Assembly (NCBI RefSeq): GCF_029223285.1
Contig: NZ_JARHUJ010000007.1
Span: 434,001 to 498,000 of the forward strand
Length of the DNA: 64,000 bases
DNA from: Paraflavitalea sp. CAU 1676
GTDB taxonomy: Bacteria > Bacteroidota > Bacteroidia > Chitinophagales > Chitinophagaceae
Direction of reading: 5' to 3'
Positions 43,696-52,469 of the stretch are shown piece by piece. Numbering within the stretch: position 1 is the first letter of the stretch; each line of letters starts with the position of its first letter. The translations under genes were made by a program, and so were the position numbers. Below the pieces are notes generated by a model, which saw only the letters and a program-made list of their open reading frames with translations, had not been told where the DNA came from and searched no databases.

Positions 43696-44862
43696 ATGAC
43701 AGGATTCTTCAAAACGCTCTTCCTGGCCGGCACCCTGGCAACAACCGTCACAACCAGTGCCCTGGCGCAAAAACAAAAAAAGCTCATATCGCTAAAGGAT
43801 TCGCTCGATGGCAAGTTCGACCTCAGCGATTACATCATCGATGCCAATGGATTCGTGCCCGTACCCTATATCATTACGGAACCAGCCCTTGGCGGATTTG
43901 GAGGCGCACTGATACCTGTATTCATAAACAAGAACAAACCCTATATCGATTCGGTAAAAGGCAAACTGGTGCGCACACCGGTAGCACCAAATGTAACAGG
44001 CGGCATCCTGGCTTACACGGCCAATAATACCTGGATACTTGGCGGCTTCCGCTCCGGCACCTTCGTCAAAAGCCGTATCAAATACACCGTATTTGGAGCA
44101 TATGCCAACGTGAACATGTCCTTTTACAGAACCTTCGATCGGCTGGGAGAAAAGGAACTGAAGTTCAACTTCAAAACGATACCGGCCATGCTGCAGGCCA
44201 CCAAACGCATTGGCTACAGCCACTGGTATGCAGGCTTCAAGTACCTCTTCCTCAAAACCGACGCCACGTATGAGGGCGATACCAGCCTCAGTAACCTGGT
44301 AAAGAACATGGAGTTCAGTAGCATTATAAGCCAGCTGGGCGCCATCATCGAACTCGATAACCGCGACAATATATTTAGCCCCGACCGGGGCAAGAAACTG
44401 CATGTGGATGCGAATATGTCCAACGGGATCCTGGGCAGCGATTTCGATTTCTGGCGCATCAATTACTACACCTATATGTATTGGCAGCTATCGCACAAAC
44501 TGGTGGGAGGCCTGCGTGTGGATGGGCAACAGGTCTTTGGCGACGCCCCCTTCTACCAGCTGCCTTATGTAGACATGCGGGGAGTGCCGGTAAACCGTTA
44601 CCAGGGCAAGGCCGATATCCTTACCGAAGCAGAATTCCGCTGGGATGTGGTAAAACGTTGGAGTATCATGGCATTTGCCGGCACCGGCAAAGCATTCGAC
44701 GAATGGAGTGAGTTTGGCCCCGCCGATTGGGTAGTATCCGGCGGTACCGGATTCCGCTACCTCCTGGCGAGAAAGTTCAAATTAAGAGTCGGCATAGACA
44801 TTGCCCGCGGGCCCGATACCTGGGCCTGGTACATTGTATTTGGCAGCAACTGGCTCAAATAA
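43696..44862 (+). CDS. BamA/TamA-like surface antigen barrel without POTRA domains
   Basis: A 388-residue exported protein (signal about 1-25, ending LAQ). The sequence shows an Omp85/bacterial surface antigen barrel: GGFGGALIPVFINKNKPYID, FIELDNRDNIFSPDRGKKL-like IIELDNRDNIFSPDRGKKL, VDMRGVPVNRYQGKADILTE and DWVVSGGTGFRYLLARKFKL, ending WAWYIVFGSNWLK. No POTRA repeats precede it, so it is a short Omp85-type protein whose role is unclear. It ends the long co-directional run; a perfect hairpin follows. Confidence 0.82.
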   Translation: MTGFFKTLFLAGTLATTVTTSALAQKQKKLISLKDSLDGKFDLSDYIIDANGFVPVPYIITEPALGGFGGALIPVFINKNKPYIDSVKGKLVRTPVAPNVTGGILAYTANNTWILGGFRSGTFVKSRIKYTVFGAYANVNMSFYRTFDRLGEKELKFNFKTIPAMLQATKRIGYSHWYAGFKYLFLKTDATYEGDTSLSNLVKNMEFSSIISQLGAIIELDNRDNIFSPDRGKKLHVDANMSNGILGSDFDFWRINYYTYMYWQLSHKLVGGLRVDGQQVFGDAPFYQLPYVDMRGVPVNRYQGKADILTEAEFRWDVVKRWSIMAFAGTGKAFDEWSEFGPADWVVSGGTGFRYLLARKFKLRVGIDIARGPDTWAWYIVFGSNWLK

Positions 44863-44866
44863 CGAT

Positions 44867-44890
44867 CCGGCAGGAAAGACTTCCTGCCGG
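44867..44890. terminator. Bidirectional terminator ending the long plus-strand run
   Basis: Perfect 10-bp arms CCGGCAGGAA and TTCCTGCCGG around an AGAC loop, 4 bp after the barrel-gene stop and 13 bp before the convergent AraC-type stop. Flanking AACG/CGTT can extend the stem. There is no strong T run. Confidence 0.7.
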
Positions 44891-44903
44891 GCCGTTATTG
44901 GCC

Positions 44904-45374
44904 TTATTCACTGGTGGGGCGCAACGCGGCAATGCCGGGCGCCCGCCTGAATGTCAAAATATTCCGCGTATACACCGAAGGCGTAAAACCGGTAAATTTC
45001 TTAAAGGCAGTGGTCAACGTGTTTCGGTTGCTGAATCCGCATTTGAGCGCAAGGCCTTTCAGATTCAATTGTCCTACCAGCCCGTCCTGCATCAATCCTT
45101 CACAGTACCTCACCCTGAACTGGTTGAGGTAATCATTGAAATTCAAGCCGATCTCGCGGTTGAGATAGGCAGAAAGCTGGTAAGAGGGGATATCGATATC
45201 ATCCGCCAGGTCGCGGATAGAATAACCAAACCGGAGAAAAGGCTTCTGCTCACGCATAAAACGATGTAACCGTCCTTCAATGTTCTCTATGCGGTCTGAT
45301 GATAATTCGTAAGTATAGCCGGGCCTTTCGTTCTTGACCTGAAATGTCAGGTATTGGAGTAGATCGTGACGCAT
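44904..45374 (-). CDS. Short AraC-type DNA-binding protein (paralogue of the 24-kb copy)
   Basis: A 156-residue protein almost wholly made of an AraC-type DNA-binding domain. It opens MRHDLLQYLTFQVKNERP and carries EQKPFLRFGYSIRDLADDID before the two HTH units (IPSYQLSAYLNREIGLNF; LALKCGFSNRNTLTTAFKKF) and TGFTPSVYTRN. The design, including the KPFL-GY-I-L module and the missing sensor domain, matches the protein at 24070-24510. It is convergent with the envelope run and followed upstream by an AT-rich gap. The target is unknown; the run itself is a natural guess but is not shown by sequence. Confidence 0.85.
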   Translation of the reverse strand: MRHDLLQYLTFQVKNERPGYTYELSSDRIENIEGRLHRFMREQKPFLRFGYSIRDLADDIDIPSYQLSAYLNREIGLNFNDYLNQFRVRYCEGLMQDGLVGQLNLKGLALKCGFSNRNTLTTAFKKFTGFTPSVYTRNILTFRRAPGIAALRPTSE

Positions 45375-46235
45375 GGTAAAAAATTTAATGTTACGTAGAA
45401 TGAATGGGATTCCATAACGCCGGTTTAAGGTGTTATCGAGGCATTGTCTACATCGTTCAATTGGTAAGACCCGGGCACTTTGTCACGGCCGGATCCACAC
45501 ACTCATTAAATCAGGGTGGAGTAATAAATTAATAACATTAAAAAATGATCCTGGAGAAGTTGCTTTACGAATCCTGAGTCTACGGACGATTTTTGAGTCT
45601 ACCAGTTAACAATGTAATTAGGCTGGAATGGTGTGACAACATGGTTTCGACTGGCCGGAGAACTGCACCGGCTTCTTCAAATGTCTGTCCTGATAATTTT
45701 GACACCTTGTCATGAGAGGAAAGAAAGACAAGTTTGAGAAATCTTGGCAAGGTAGGCTTAATGGGTCCACTAGTTTTTCGTGCTTGTTCATACATTCAAA
45801 TTTTGGTGTTACGCAATGGATTGGGGGAGTTGCTACTTTGATTAATGCACTAACAATTTACAATCTTAAGCACACCGAAGCCTAATAAAAATACCCGAAA
45901 GCAGCATTGTTTTATAATTATTGGCAGCATTTCCCACATAGAGACTTGCCTAATATTATAGCATCTTGCAGTAACCGTGCCCGTTTGTTTTTGAATACAA
46001 TCGGTATTCTACATAATACTTACACAAAAGGGTGTAAAACACGGTATATCAGACATCAATTAAGCAAAAACACTTAGCAATTATCAAACAATTCGTGTAT
46101 GATCATGGCAACTGGGTATTACGTCTTCGACTAAGCGTATACGCTTATACAGGAGCTCATCTTTCTATACGAAATTGACTTATATCAACCCATTGCGCAT
46201 GCATCGATTCGTAAGTTGAGGCCAACCGCTACCTA
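45375..46235. other. AT-rich intergenic region, no supported gene
   Basis: About 860 bp with clearly lower GC than its flanks. A 71-codon frame on the minus strand at 45580-45795 has no recognisable motif and may be the decayed end of a lost gene or element. A perfect 16-bp palindrome lies at 46132-46147. I see no tRNA, terminal repeat or RNA-gene signature. Confidence 0.5.
46132..46147. promoter_or_regulatory. Perfect 16-bp palindrome upstream of the DUF502 gene
   Basis: TAAGCGTA followed directly by its reverse complement TACGCTTA, 88 bp before the DUF502 start. The gapless symmetry fits a homodimeric repressor site; no candidate regulator is adjacent besides the AraC-type gene at 44904, whose family rarely binds such sites. 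Confidence 0.5.
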
Positions 46236-46880
46236 ATGGGCATTGCGGCCTTCGTAATTTTATACAATAAAACCTTGAAAAAGCTACTTCGCATATGTGC
46301 CACGACATTCATGGGCGGAATATTCTTCCTGGTCCCATTAGTACTGGTCATCATGATCCTCGAAAAAGCGGTCAGCCTGTTGAACCGGATCATTGTCCCC
46401 ATGACGCGCAGGCTGGAAGATTGGAAAGTAGGGGGCGTCTATTTCCATGAAATTCTGGCAGTGATGTTACTATTGCTCATCTGCCTGGGAGCCGGCATCG
46501 TGGCACGCACCGGCCTGGCCAGGCACCTCATCAGGCGGATCGAAACCCGCATCCTCGTTCACCTCCCCGGCTACGAAGTGATGAAATCGATCCTGGGTGA
46601 TCTGGACCCCGACAATACCGAAAAAGATCAGATGAAGGTCGTACTCGCCCAAACCGATGCAGGCTGGCAACTGGCCTTCCTGATCGAGCAGGTCAACGAA
46701 GAACTCTTCGTCATCTTTATCCCCAACGCCCCCAGCCTGCGCGATGGCATGGTGGTCTATGCAGAAAAAGACAAGATCAGGCCCATCAACATAAGCCGCA
46801 AGGAAGCCATCAGCACCATCCGCCGTATGGGAGCCGGCTCGGCAAAGATCTTCCGCAACAAAGGCGGGCAACCTGTCTAG
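46236..46880 (+). CDS. DUF502 family inner-membrane protein
   Basis: A 214-residue membrane protein. Two helices are clear: about 25-50 (FMGGIFFLVPLVLVIMILEK) and about 72-92 (ILAVMLLLLICLGAGIV). The DUF502 marks are HLPGYEVMKSILGDLD-like IRRIETRILVHLPGYEVMKS, then LAFLIEQVNEELFVIFIPNA and a C-terminal RKEAISTIRRMGAGSAKIF. An in-frame TTG at 46275 (MKKLLRICATTF) resembles the usual family start and may be the true one. The function of DUF502 is unknown. The gene is transcribed alone across an AT-rich upstream region with a perfect palindrome. Confidence 0.82.
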   Translation: MGIAAFVILYNKTLKKLLRICATTFMGGIFFLVPLVLVIMILEKAVSLLNRIIVPMTRRLEDWKVGGVYFHEILAVMLLLLICLGAGIVARTGLARHLIRRIETRILVHLPGYEVMKSILGDLDPDNTEKDQMKVVLAQTDAGWQLAFLIEQVNEELFVIFIPNAPSLRDGMVVYAEKDKIRPINISRKEAISTIRRMGAGSAKIFRNKGGQPV

Positions 46881-47163
46881 CAGCGCCGGATATACGCTCA
46901 ACCCTCTCGTATTCCATTCAAATGCCACAACTTATAAGATTGGGCACACAAGGCACCTCAATATTTTGTACGCGACAATCACTACTGTAACTTCAATGCA
47001 GGTTCTAACAAGCAGGTATAAACTTATTATCCGGCCAGTGGATAGCAACGATACAAGTTACTTTTCATGTTTTAGTTTAAAGGCTCCGTGCCCTGTGAAA
47101 CTTTTCTCATCATTAACTCGCAGTAAGGGGTTCTTTTCATATCAGAGTTTTTTATTTGTGCCC

Positions 47164-47195
47164 GGAGTTCCGCTTTCGCGGGACTCCTCGTTTTT
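47164..47195 (+). terminator. Rho-independent terminator downstream of the DUF502 gene
   Basis: Arms GGAGTTCCGC and GCGGGACTCC (one U-G wobble) around TTTC, followed by TCGTTTTT. It lies 283 bp after the DUF502 stop; nothing supports a gene in that interval, so a long 3' leader or a small transcript may exist there. Confidence 0.7.
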
Positions 47196-47274
47196 ACACA
47201 TCTCCCTATAGCACGATCGTAACGGCAAACTGCCATTTATAGCACAATCATACACACCATTTATATGTAATAAG

Positions 47275-48171
47275 TTATCGGAAGAAGATATACTGATAGG
47301 CGAGAGAAACTGTATTGTAATCATACCCACGAGTAGCAAAAGCACCCACGTGAAATTGAAGTTTGAGAGAATGTCCTTTGGCTATTGGAGTAGACCAGGT
47401 GGCGCCCACCCGCCAGTTATCAAACAACTCGCCACGCGATCGGCCGTCCACGAAATTCTGACCGCCATTGAACCAGGTGCCATCTACACTCAACCACATC
47501 GTATTGCGGAATTGATAACACGCATGCCCCTGCAAACTGAAAACAGGCTCCTGCCTTTGCACCTGGTGCCCCATGTATTCATCGTTGGGGGCATAAAACC
47601 AAACGCCCGTATACAGTTCGCCATAGAACCGGTTGATCCGCTGCGAGATACCCACCTCCGGTTTAACAGCCCAGCGATTGCTACCGGTATTCACCACCTT
47701 GTCGTTGTGATAAAGACCAGTGGGTATGTTGACCACCATGCTAAAACCCAGGATGGTGCCCTGCCTGAATTTTGCAAACGCCTTGCGGTCCATCGCCGGC
47801 GAGCCGAGCAGGTTGATACCCCAACGCAGCTGAAGGTCATTGAAACCCGCCCGGCTGATACTTGTATCACGGCCCTGGATCTTTACATTACCCGCCAGCG
47901 CCGTAAAAGGAAGGCTTACTGCCACCCGGGCCAGCTTCCCCCACATGCCAAAGGTGTGCGCATAGCCGGCGATCAGCATATGTGTCTTCAAACTAAAGTC
48001 TTCAACCGGCAATGCTGCGTCGGCCACGATATTTCCTTCCGAGAAACCATATCCCAGCGCAAGCGCATTCATCCCCGTTGGCAGGGCCGCATAGCGGCGT
48101 GGCTCCAGGTCCTGCCCCATCGCGCCCCAACAGCCCAACATAGCGGCCACACAAAAGATGATCCTGCTCAT
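47275..48171 (-). CDS. Exported outer-membrane transporter-like protein (SphA/MetA type)
   Basis: A 298-residue exported protein, started at ATG 48171 so that a signal peptide (MSRIIFCVAAMLGCWGAMGQ) is in place; an in-frame ATG 31 codons upstream would give a second, doubtful hydrophobic segment. Barrel-like strands include MLIAGYAHTFGMWGKLARVA, GTILGFSMVVNIPTGLYHND, AVKPEVGISQRINRFYGELY and HACYQFRNTMWLSVDGTWFN. The pattern fits the phenol-MetA-pathway outer-membrane family, as for the protein at 41979. It is divergent from the porin gene at 48360, with 188 bp between starts. Confidence 0.75.
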   Translation of the reverse strand: MSRIIFCVAAMLGCWGAMGQDLEPRRYAALPTGMNALALGYGFSEGNIVADAALPVEDFSLKTHMLIAGYAHTFGMWGKLARVAVSLPFTALAGNVKIQGRDTSISRAGFNDLQLRWGINLLGSPAMDRKAFAKFRQGTILGFSMVVNIPTGLYHNDKVVNTGSNRWAVKPEVGISQRINRFYGELYTGVWFYAPNDEYMGHQVQRQEPVFSLQGHACYQFRNTMWLSVDGTWFNGGQNFVDGRSRGELFDNWRVGATWSTPIAKGHSLKLQFHVGAFATRGYDYNTVSLAYQYIFFR

Positions 48172-48359
48172 TGCAAGCAAGACACTTCCCGCAACAACCA
48201 ACCACCAAGTAAGAACCTGATAAGAACACATCCCTATACAACAGCAGTTTATAAATCTGTGCAACTTAGTCGGCCCTGCACCCCAATCTTCTGCCTGCAG
48301 AAAACAGTACTTCGGTAATTATTCAATAAATTTATGATAACCATTAAGTTCGATACTGC

Positions 48360-49520
48360 ATGAGAACACACCTGCTCTTACTGCTTGCAGTAGCCAGCAT
48401 CTACTGCACCAACATTTCGGCCCAGCAAAAAGATGAAACCTCGCTCACGGAGGCAGACACCATCAGCAATTTTTCAGCCTTTAAACGCTCCCTGTCATTC
48501 TCGGGCGTATTACAAACGCGGTATATGGCATCACTCAACGACCAGGTCGATGTGAATGGAAAACACTTCAACCCCTCCACCGGCGCCAAAGGCGTACGCA
48601 ATACCTTTCTCGTCAAACGCGCGCGGATCATGGTCAAAGCCAATATCAACGATCATTTCTCGGCCAATATACTCGCCAACCTGGCCGACTTCAACGGTAC
48701 CCCGGCCAATAAGGTTCTCGAAAACGCCTACATCAAATACAGCCTCAACAAGTATTTCAACGTACAGGCCGGACAGTTCCGCCCATTCTTTGGCATTGAG
48801 GACGCTATTGCAGTCGATATCATCCGTACACTCGATTTCTCCAACCAGTACTATGCTTTCGGCCGCAATGGCTGGCAAAGCTTTCAGATAGGCCTGTCGG
48901 TATTCGGACAGCTCTCCAAAGACGGTAACCTTCGCTACTTCGCCGGCGTGTACAACGGCAACAACCGCAACCAGCCCACCGACGACGACAATACCAAAAA
49001 CGTCTACGGCCGGCTCGAAGCCACCATTGCGCCAGATTTCACCGTAGCCATGAATGCAGGCCTCGGCAGCATGGCCGGCAGCGGCACCGGCAATGCCTGG
49101 GGAGGCGATGCCACCGCAAAGATCGACCTCACCAGCCGCTGGCAACTCTTGGTGATGGCCGAGTATAAATCCGGATCCGATTTTCTTGCGCACAACAGCA
49201 GCACCATTACCCCCAAACCAGCCATCAGCCAGTTCAGAACGCGCGGCTTCTACTTCTTCCCCACCCTTCGCTATGAATATGAACATCCGCGGGTGAGGGC
49301 CATCGAGCTTTCAACGCGTTGCGAGTGGCTCGATGAGAATTACAAACAGGCAAAGAATGGACGCCAAACCATCATACCTAACGTGTCGTTGATATTCGCC
49401 GACAATTTCTATGCAGCCTTACAGGTAGGCGTGGCGATCGACAGGTATAAACATGATATCCGGCTCACCAATGCCTACAGTTACAACCTGGCCTACGCAC
49501 AATTGCAGATAAGATTCTAA
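48360..49520 (+). CDS. Porin of the phosphate-selective OprO/OprP type
   Basis: A 386-residue exported porin (signal about 1-21, ending ISAQ). The OprO/OprP-type signature is seen in SFSGVLQTRYMASLND, FLVKRARIMVKANINDHFSA and YFNVQAGQFRPFFGIEDA; the loop/strand alternation and the end YAQLQIRF fit a 16-stranded barrel. The anion specificity cannot be read from the sequence. It lies 21 bp before a DASS-family anion transporter, which suggests that the two move one solute across outer and inner membrane. Confidence 0.85.
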   Translation: MRTHLLLLLAVASIYCTNISAQQKDETSLTEADTISNFSAFKRSLSFSGVLQTRYMASLNDQVDVNGKHFNPSTGAKGVRNTFLVKRARIMVKANINDHFSANILANLADFNGTPANKVLENAYIKYSLNKYFNVQAGQFRPFFGIEDAIAVDIIRTLDFSNQYYAFGRNGWQSFQIGLSVFGQLSKDGNLRYFAGVYNGNNRNQPTDDDNTKNVYGRLEATIAPDFTVAMNAGLGSMAGSGTGNAWGGDATAKIDLTSRWQLLVMAEYKSGSDFLAHNSSTITPKPAISQFRTRGFYFFPTLRYEYEHPRVRAIELSTRCEWLDENYKQAKNGRQTIIPNVSLIFADNFYAALQVGVAIDRYKHDIRLTNAYSYNLAYAQLQIRF

Positions 49521-49541
49521 TTGGAACAATAAACCAAACGC

Positions 49542-50972
49542 ATGAAAGAGATCAGGCCCAAAGCATTGCTCATTACCTTTATCGTAGCATTGATCATCTG
49601 GTTCATCCCCGCCCCCGAAGGGGTAAAACCCAATGCCTGGCACCTGTTGGCGATCTTCCTGGGCACCATACTGGGCATCATCCTCAAAGCGGCGTCTATG
49701 GGCACCATGGCCATGCTGGGCATGACGCTTTGCGCAGCCACCCAGGTGCTGGCCCCCGGCGATCCGGCACACGCCGTCACCGCAGCCCTCAGCGGCTTTG
49801 GCAACTCCACCATCTGGCTCATCGGGCTCGCCTTCTTCATAGCCCGGGGTTTCATTAAAACCGGCCTGGGCACACGCCTCGCCTACAACTTCATCCGCAT
49901 CTTCGGCAAGGGCACCCTGGGCCTGGCCTATGGCCTCAACACGGCCGACCTCCTGCTGGCGCCCGCTATACCCAGCAATACCGCGCGCGCCGGCGGTGTC
50001 ATCTTCCCCATCATGAAGTCGATCGCCATCAACATGGGCTCGCACCCCGATAAACCCGAAACGCATCGCCGCATTGGCGCCTACCTTACCCTGGGCAGTT
50101 ACAATGCCAACATGGTCACCTCCGTCATGTTCCTCACTGCAACCGCCAGCAATCCCATGGCGCAGAAGTTTGCCAAAGACCTCGGCATCACCATTACCTG
50201 GACCAGCTGGGCCATAGCAGCCCTGGTACCCGGGCTTGTTTGCTTTTTATTACTGCCGCTGTTACTGTATAAGTTCTTTCCGCCCGAGCTCAAACAAACC
50301 AAAGAAGCACCCGCCATGGCAGCGGCCAAACTCAAAGAGATGGGGCCCATAAGTTTGCAGGAATGGCTCATGGTTGCTACCTTCCTTATCCTGCTCGTAT
50401 TGTGGATCTTCGGCAACCTCATTTCCATCGATGCCACCACGGGCGCACTCATAGGCCTCTGCATACTGCTGTTGAGCGGAGTACTTAATTGGGAGGATGT
50501 AAAAGCAGAGAAAGGCGCCTGGGATACCATTGTGTGGTTCTCCTCGCTGGTGATGATGGGCTCTTACCTCAACTCACTGGGCTTCGTAGGCTGGTTTGGC
50601 AACCTCATCGGCAACAAGATGGCGCACTTCAGCTGGCAGATGGCCTTTCCAATACTGATACTCGTGTACTCGTATAGCCATTATATGTTTGCCAGCGCCA
50701 CCGCACACGCAGCCGCCATGTATCCCGTATTCCTCGCAGTGGGCATCGCCGTAGGCGTACCGGGCACCATGCTCGCCATCTTTCTCGGCGCTTGTGCCAC
50801 GCTGATGGGTTCGCTCACCCACTATGCCCACGGACCAGCACCGATATTCTTTGGAAGCACTTATGTGGATATGAAAGACTGGTGGAAACATGGATTCTTT
50901 ATCAGCGTACTATTCCTGGCCATATGGTTTGCCGTGGGCGGCCTGTGGTGGAAAGTACTCGGACTTTGGTAA
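49542..50972 (+). CDS. DASS-family anion:sodium symporter (dicarboxylate/citrate type)
   Basis: A 476-residue inner-membrane protein with about twelve helices. The two SNT-type motifs of the divalent anion:sodium symporter family are present: PAIPSNTARAGGVIFP in the first half and the second, HYMFASATAHAAAMYPVF to LTHYAHGPAPIFFG, in the other half. It resembles 2-oxoglutarate/malate and citrate/succinate antiporters (CitT/YbhI branch), so the substrate is probably a di- or tricarboxylate. It follows the OprO/OprP-like porin and precedes a TolC-type gene by 52 bp, so a six-gene transcript is possible. Confidence 0.9.
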   Translation: MKEIRPKALLITFIVALIIWFIPAPEGVKPNAWHLLAIFLGTILGIILKAASMGTMAMLGMTLCAATQVLAPGDPAHAVTAALSGFGNSTIWLIGLAFFIARGFIKTGLGTRLAYNFIRIFGKGTLGLAYGLNTADLLLAPAIPSNTARAGGVIFPIMKSIAINMGSHPDKPETHRRIGAYLTLGSYNANMVTSVMFLTATASNPMAQKFAKDLGITITWTSWAIAALVPGLVCFLLLPLLLYKFFPPELKQTKEAPAMAAAKLKEMGPISLQEWLMVATFLILLVLWIFGNLISIDATTGALIGLCILLLSGVLNWEDVKAEKGAWDTIVWFSSLVMMGSYLNSLGFVGWFGNLIGNKMAHFSWQMAFPILILVYSYSHYMFASATAHAAAMYPVFLAVGIAVGVPGTMLAIFLGACATLMGSLTHYAHGPAPIFFGSTYVDMKDWWKHGFFISVLFLAIWFAVGGLWWKVLGLW

Positions 50973-51024
50973 CACACACATACCCCCCTACCCATGCACC
51001 GGCTGACCATTAATCATCCTGCGT

Positions 51025-52467
51025 ATGAAACATATAGTAACGTTCACCATTGCCTGCTGCCTGCCCCCTGTGTTGCTCACCGCGCAGGACATCAGCCTGC
51101 AGGACTGTTTCCGCATAGCGGGAAACAGGAACATCGTTATACAACAATCCCAGGCCTCCCTGCTGGCCCGGCAATACAATCTCGCTGTAGAAAAACAGCG
51201 CTATATACCGAAGGTCGATCTCCTGGCCAGCTATACTTATCTCAGCAGGCCACTCGAGATCAACCTGCAAACCGTGCGCGAAGGCATCCTCGATGGCAGC
51301 TCCCAACAGGCGGTGAATACCGCCAACACCCTATACCAGGAGCTCACCGGCAATGAACTGTCGCAGGCCGCACAGGATAGGATCTACAACACCTCCAAAA
51401 ACATACTGGGCGCCGTGTATCCCGATTACAACCCACCGCTCAGCCGGCAGTCTTATTTTATCGCCGGCCTGGCAGCACGCCAGCCCATCTACCTCGGCAG
51501 CAAGCTCACCGCAGCCCGCAACTTTGCCGAGTCGGAAGTGATTGCCGGCAATATCAACACGGCGCTGGTGGAAAAAGATGTACACTACGCCCTGGCCGTA
51601 CAATACATCCGCATACGGTACCTCAACACCCTGCTCAAAACACAGCAACGGCTCGTAGAAGCCTTTACCAAAAACAGGGATTATAGCGAAGAGCTGGTAA
51701 AGAATGAAATACTGGCGCCTTACCAGAAAAGCTGGACCAAAGTACTACTCTCACAGGCACGCACCACCTTCTCCAACCTGCAGATGGACAAACAGAATGC
51801 CTTACTCGAACTGAATAAGCTGCTGGGCCTTCCGCTCGACTCGGCACTCACCATTACCGACACCCTGCAATACAGGGCCGGCAACCTGCCGCTAGATGAC
51901 CAAACCGCCTGGCAGCAAAACCCCGCCTATCAATTGGTAAAAAGCAAGATCGCTACTGCACAAACCGCCGAACAGATAGCCCGCTCCTTCCAGCTGCCCA
52001 ATATATTCGCAGTAGGCAATATCAACCTTTACCAAAACGAGTTGCCCGTAACCCTGGCGCCCTGGATGGTGGGGGTAGAAATGCAATGGAACCTCTTCAG
52101 CGGCACTCAATCGCAAAAACGAAAGAAAGCCGCGCGGCAGTTGGTAGAAGAAGTAAAACTGGCCGAAGCCAATACCCGCGAAAGCCTGCAAATGCAACTG
52201 CGCGTAGCACGCAACAAGATCAGCGCTGCCCAAAATGAGATCAGCACCGCCGATAGCGCCCGCACCGACATCGGCACCACCCGCCGGCTCGTCGATGAAA
52301 GGGTGCAAAACCAGTTGTCCTCGCTCAAAGACCTCAACGACGTATTGATCATTCAAGGCGAGGTCGACAAAGCCTACTATACCGCTATCCTGGCCTATTA
52401 CATAGCGTTAGCAACCTACTGGAACATCTATGGCACCCCCGAACGCATCACCGAACTAATTCCATAA
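51025..52467 (+). CDS. TolC-family outer-membrane efflux channel
   Basis: A 480-residue exported protein (signal MKHIVTFTIACCLPPVLLTA). TolC-type repeats: LQDCFRIAGNRNIVIQQSQA opens the first, and a helical barrel repeat is seen near 165-235 (NINTALVEKDVHYALAVQYI) and 330-450 (NLYQNELPVTLAPWMVGVEM, WNLFSGTQSQKRKKAARQLV). Family members form the trimeric exit duct of tripartite exporters. The HlyD-type adaptor starts two bases after the stop, and two ABC-2 type permeases follow, so this is the outer channel of that exporter. Drug or lipid substrate not known. Confidence 0.9.
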   Translation: MKHIVTFTIACCLPPVLLTAQDISLQDCFRIAGNRNIVIQQSQASLLARQYNLAVEKQRYIPKVDLLASYTYLSRPLEINLQTVREGILDGSSQQAVNTANTLYQELTGNELSQAAQDRIYNTSKNILGAVYPDYNPPLSRQSYFIAGLAARQPIYLGSKLTAARNFAESEVIAGNINTALVEKDVHYALAVQYIRIRYLNTLLKTQQRLVEAFTKNRDYSEELVKNEILAPYQKSWTKVLLSQARTTFSNLQMDKQNALLELNKLLGLPLDSALTITDTLQYRAGNLPLDDQTAWQQNPAYQLVKSKIATAQTAEQIARSFQLPNIFAVGNINLYQNELPVTLAPWMVGVEMQWNLFSGTQSQKRKKAARQLVEEVKLAEANTRESLQMQLRVARNKISAAQNEISTADSARTDIGTTRRLVDERVQNQLSSLKDLNDVLIIQGEVDKAYYTAILAYYIALATYWNIYGTPERITELIP

Positions 52468-52469
52468 CA

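Noticed and set aside
45640-45700. tmRNA-like TTTCGACTGG segment
   Set aside because: The tRNA-like acceptor stem and tag reading frame are missing.
45580-45795. 71-codon minus-strand frame in the AT-rich gap
   Set aside because: Composition resembles noncoding DNA and no motif is recognised; perhaps a remnant, not annotated as a gene.
47350-48318. 322-codon plus-strand frame across the SphA-like gene at 47.3-48.2 kb
   Set aside because: Antisense shadow; the minus strand has signal peptide and barrel strands.
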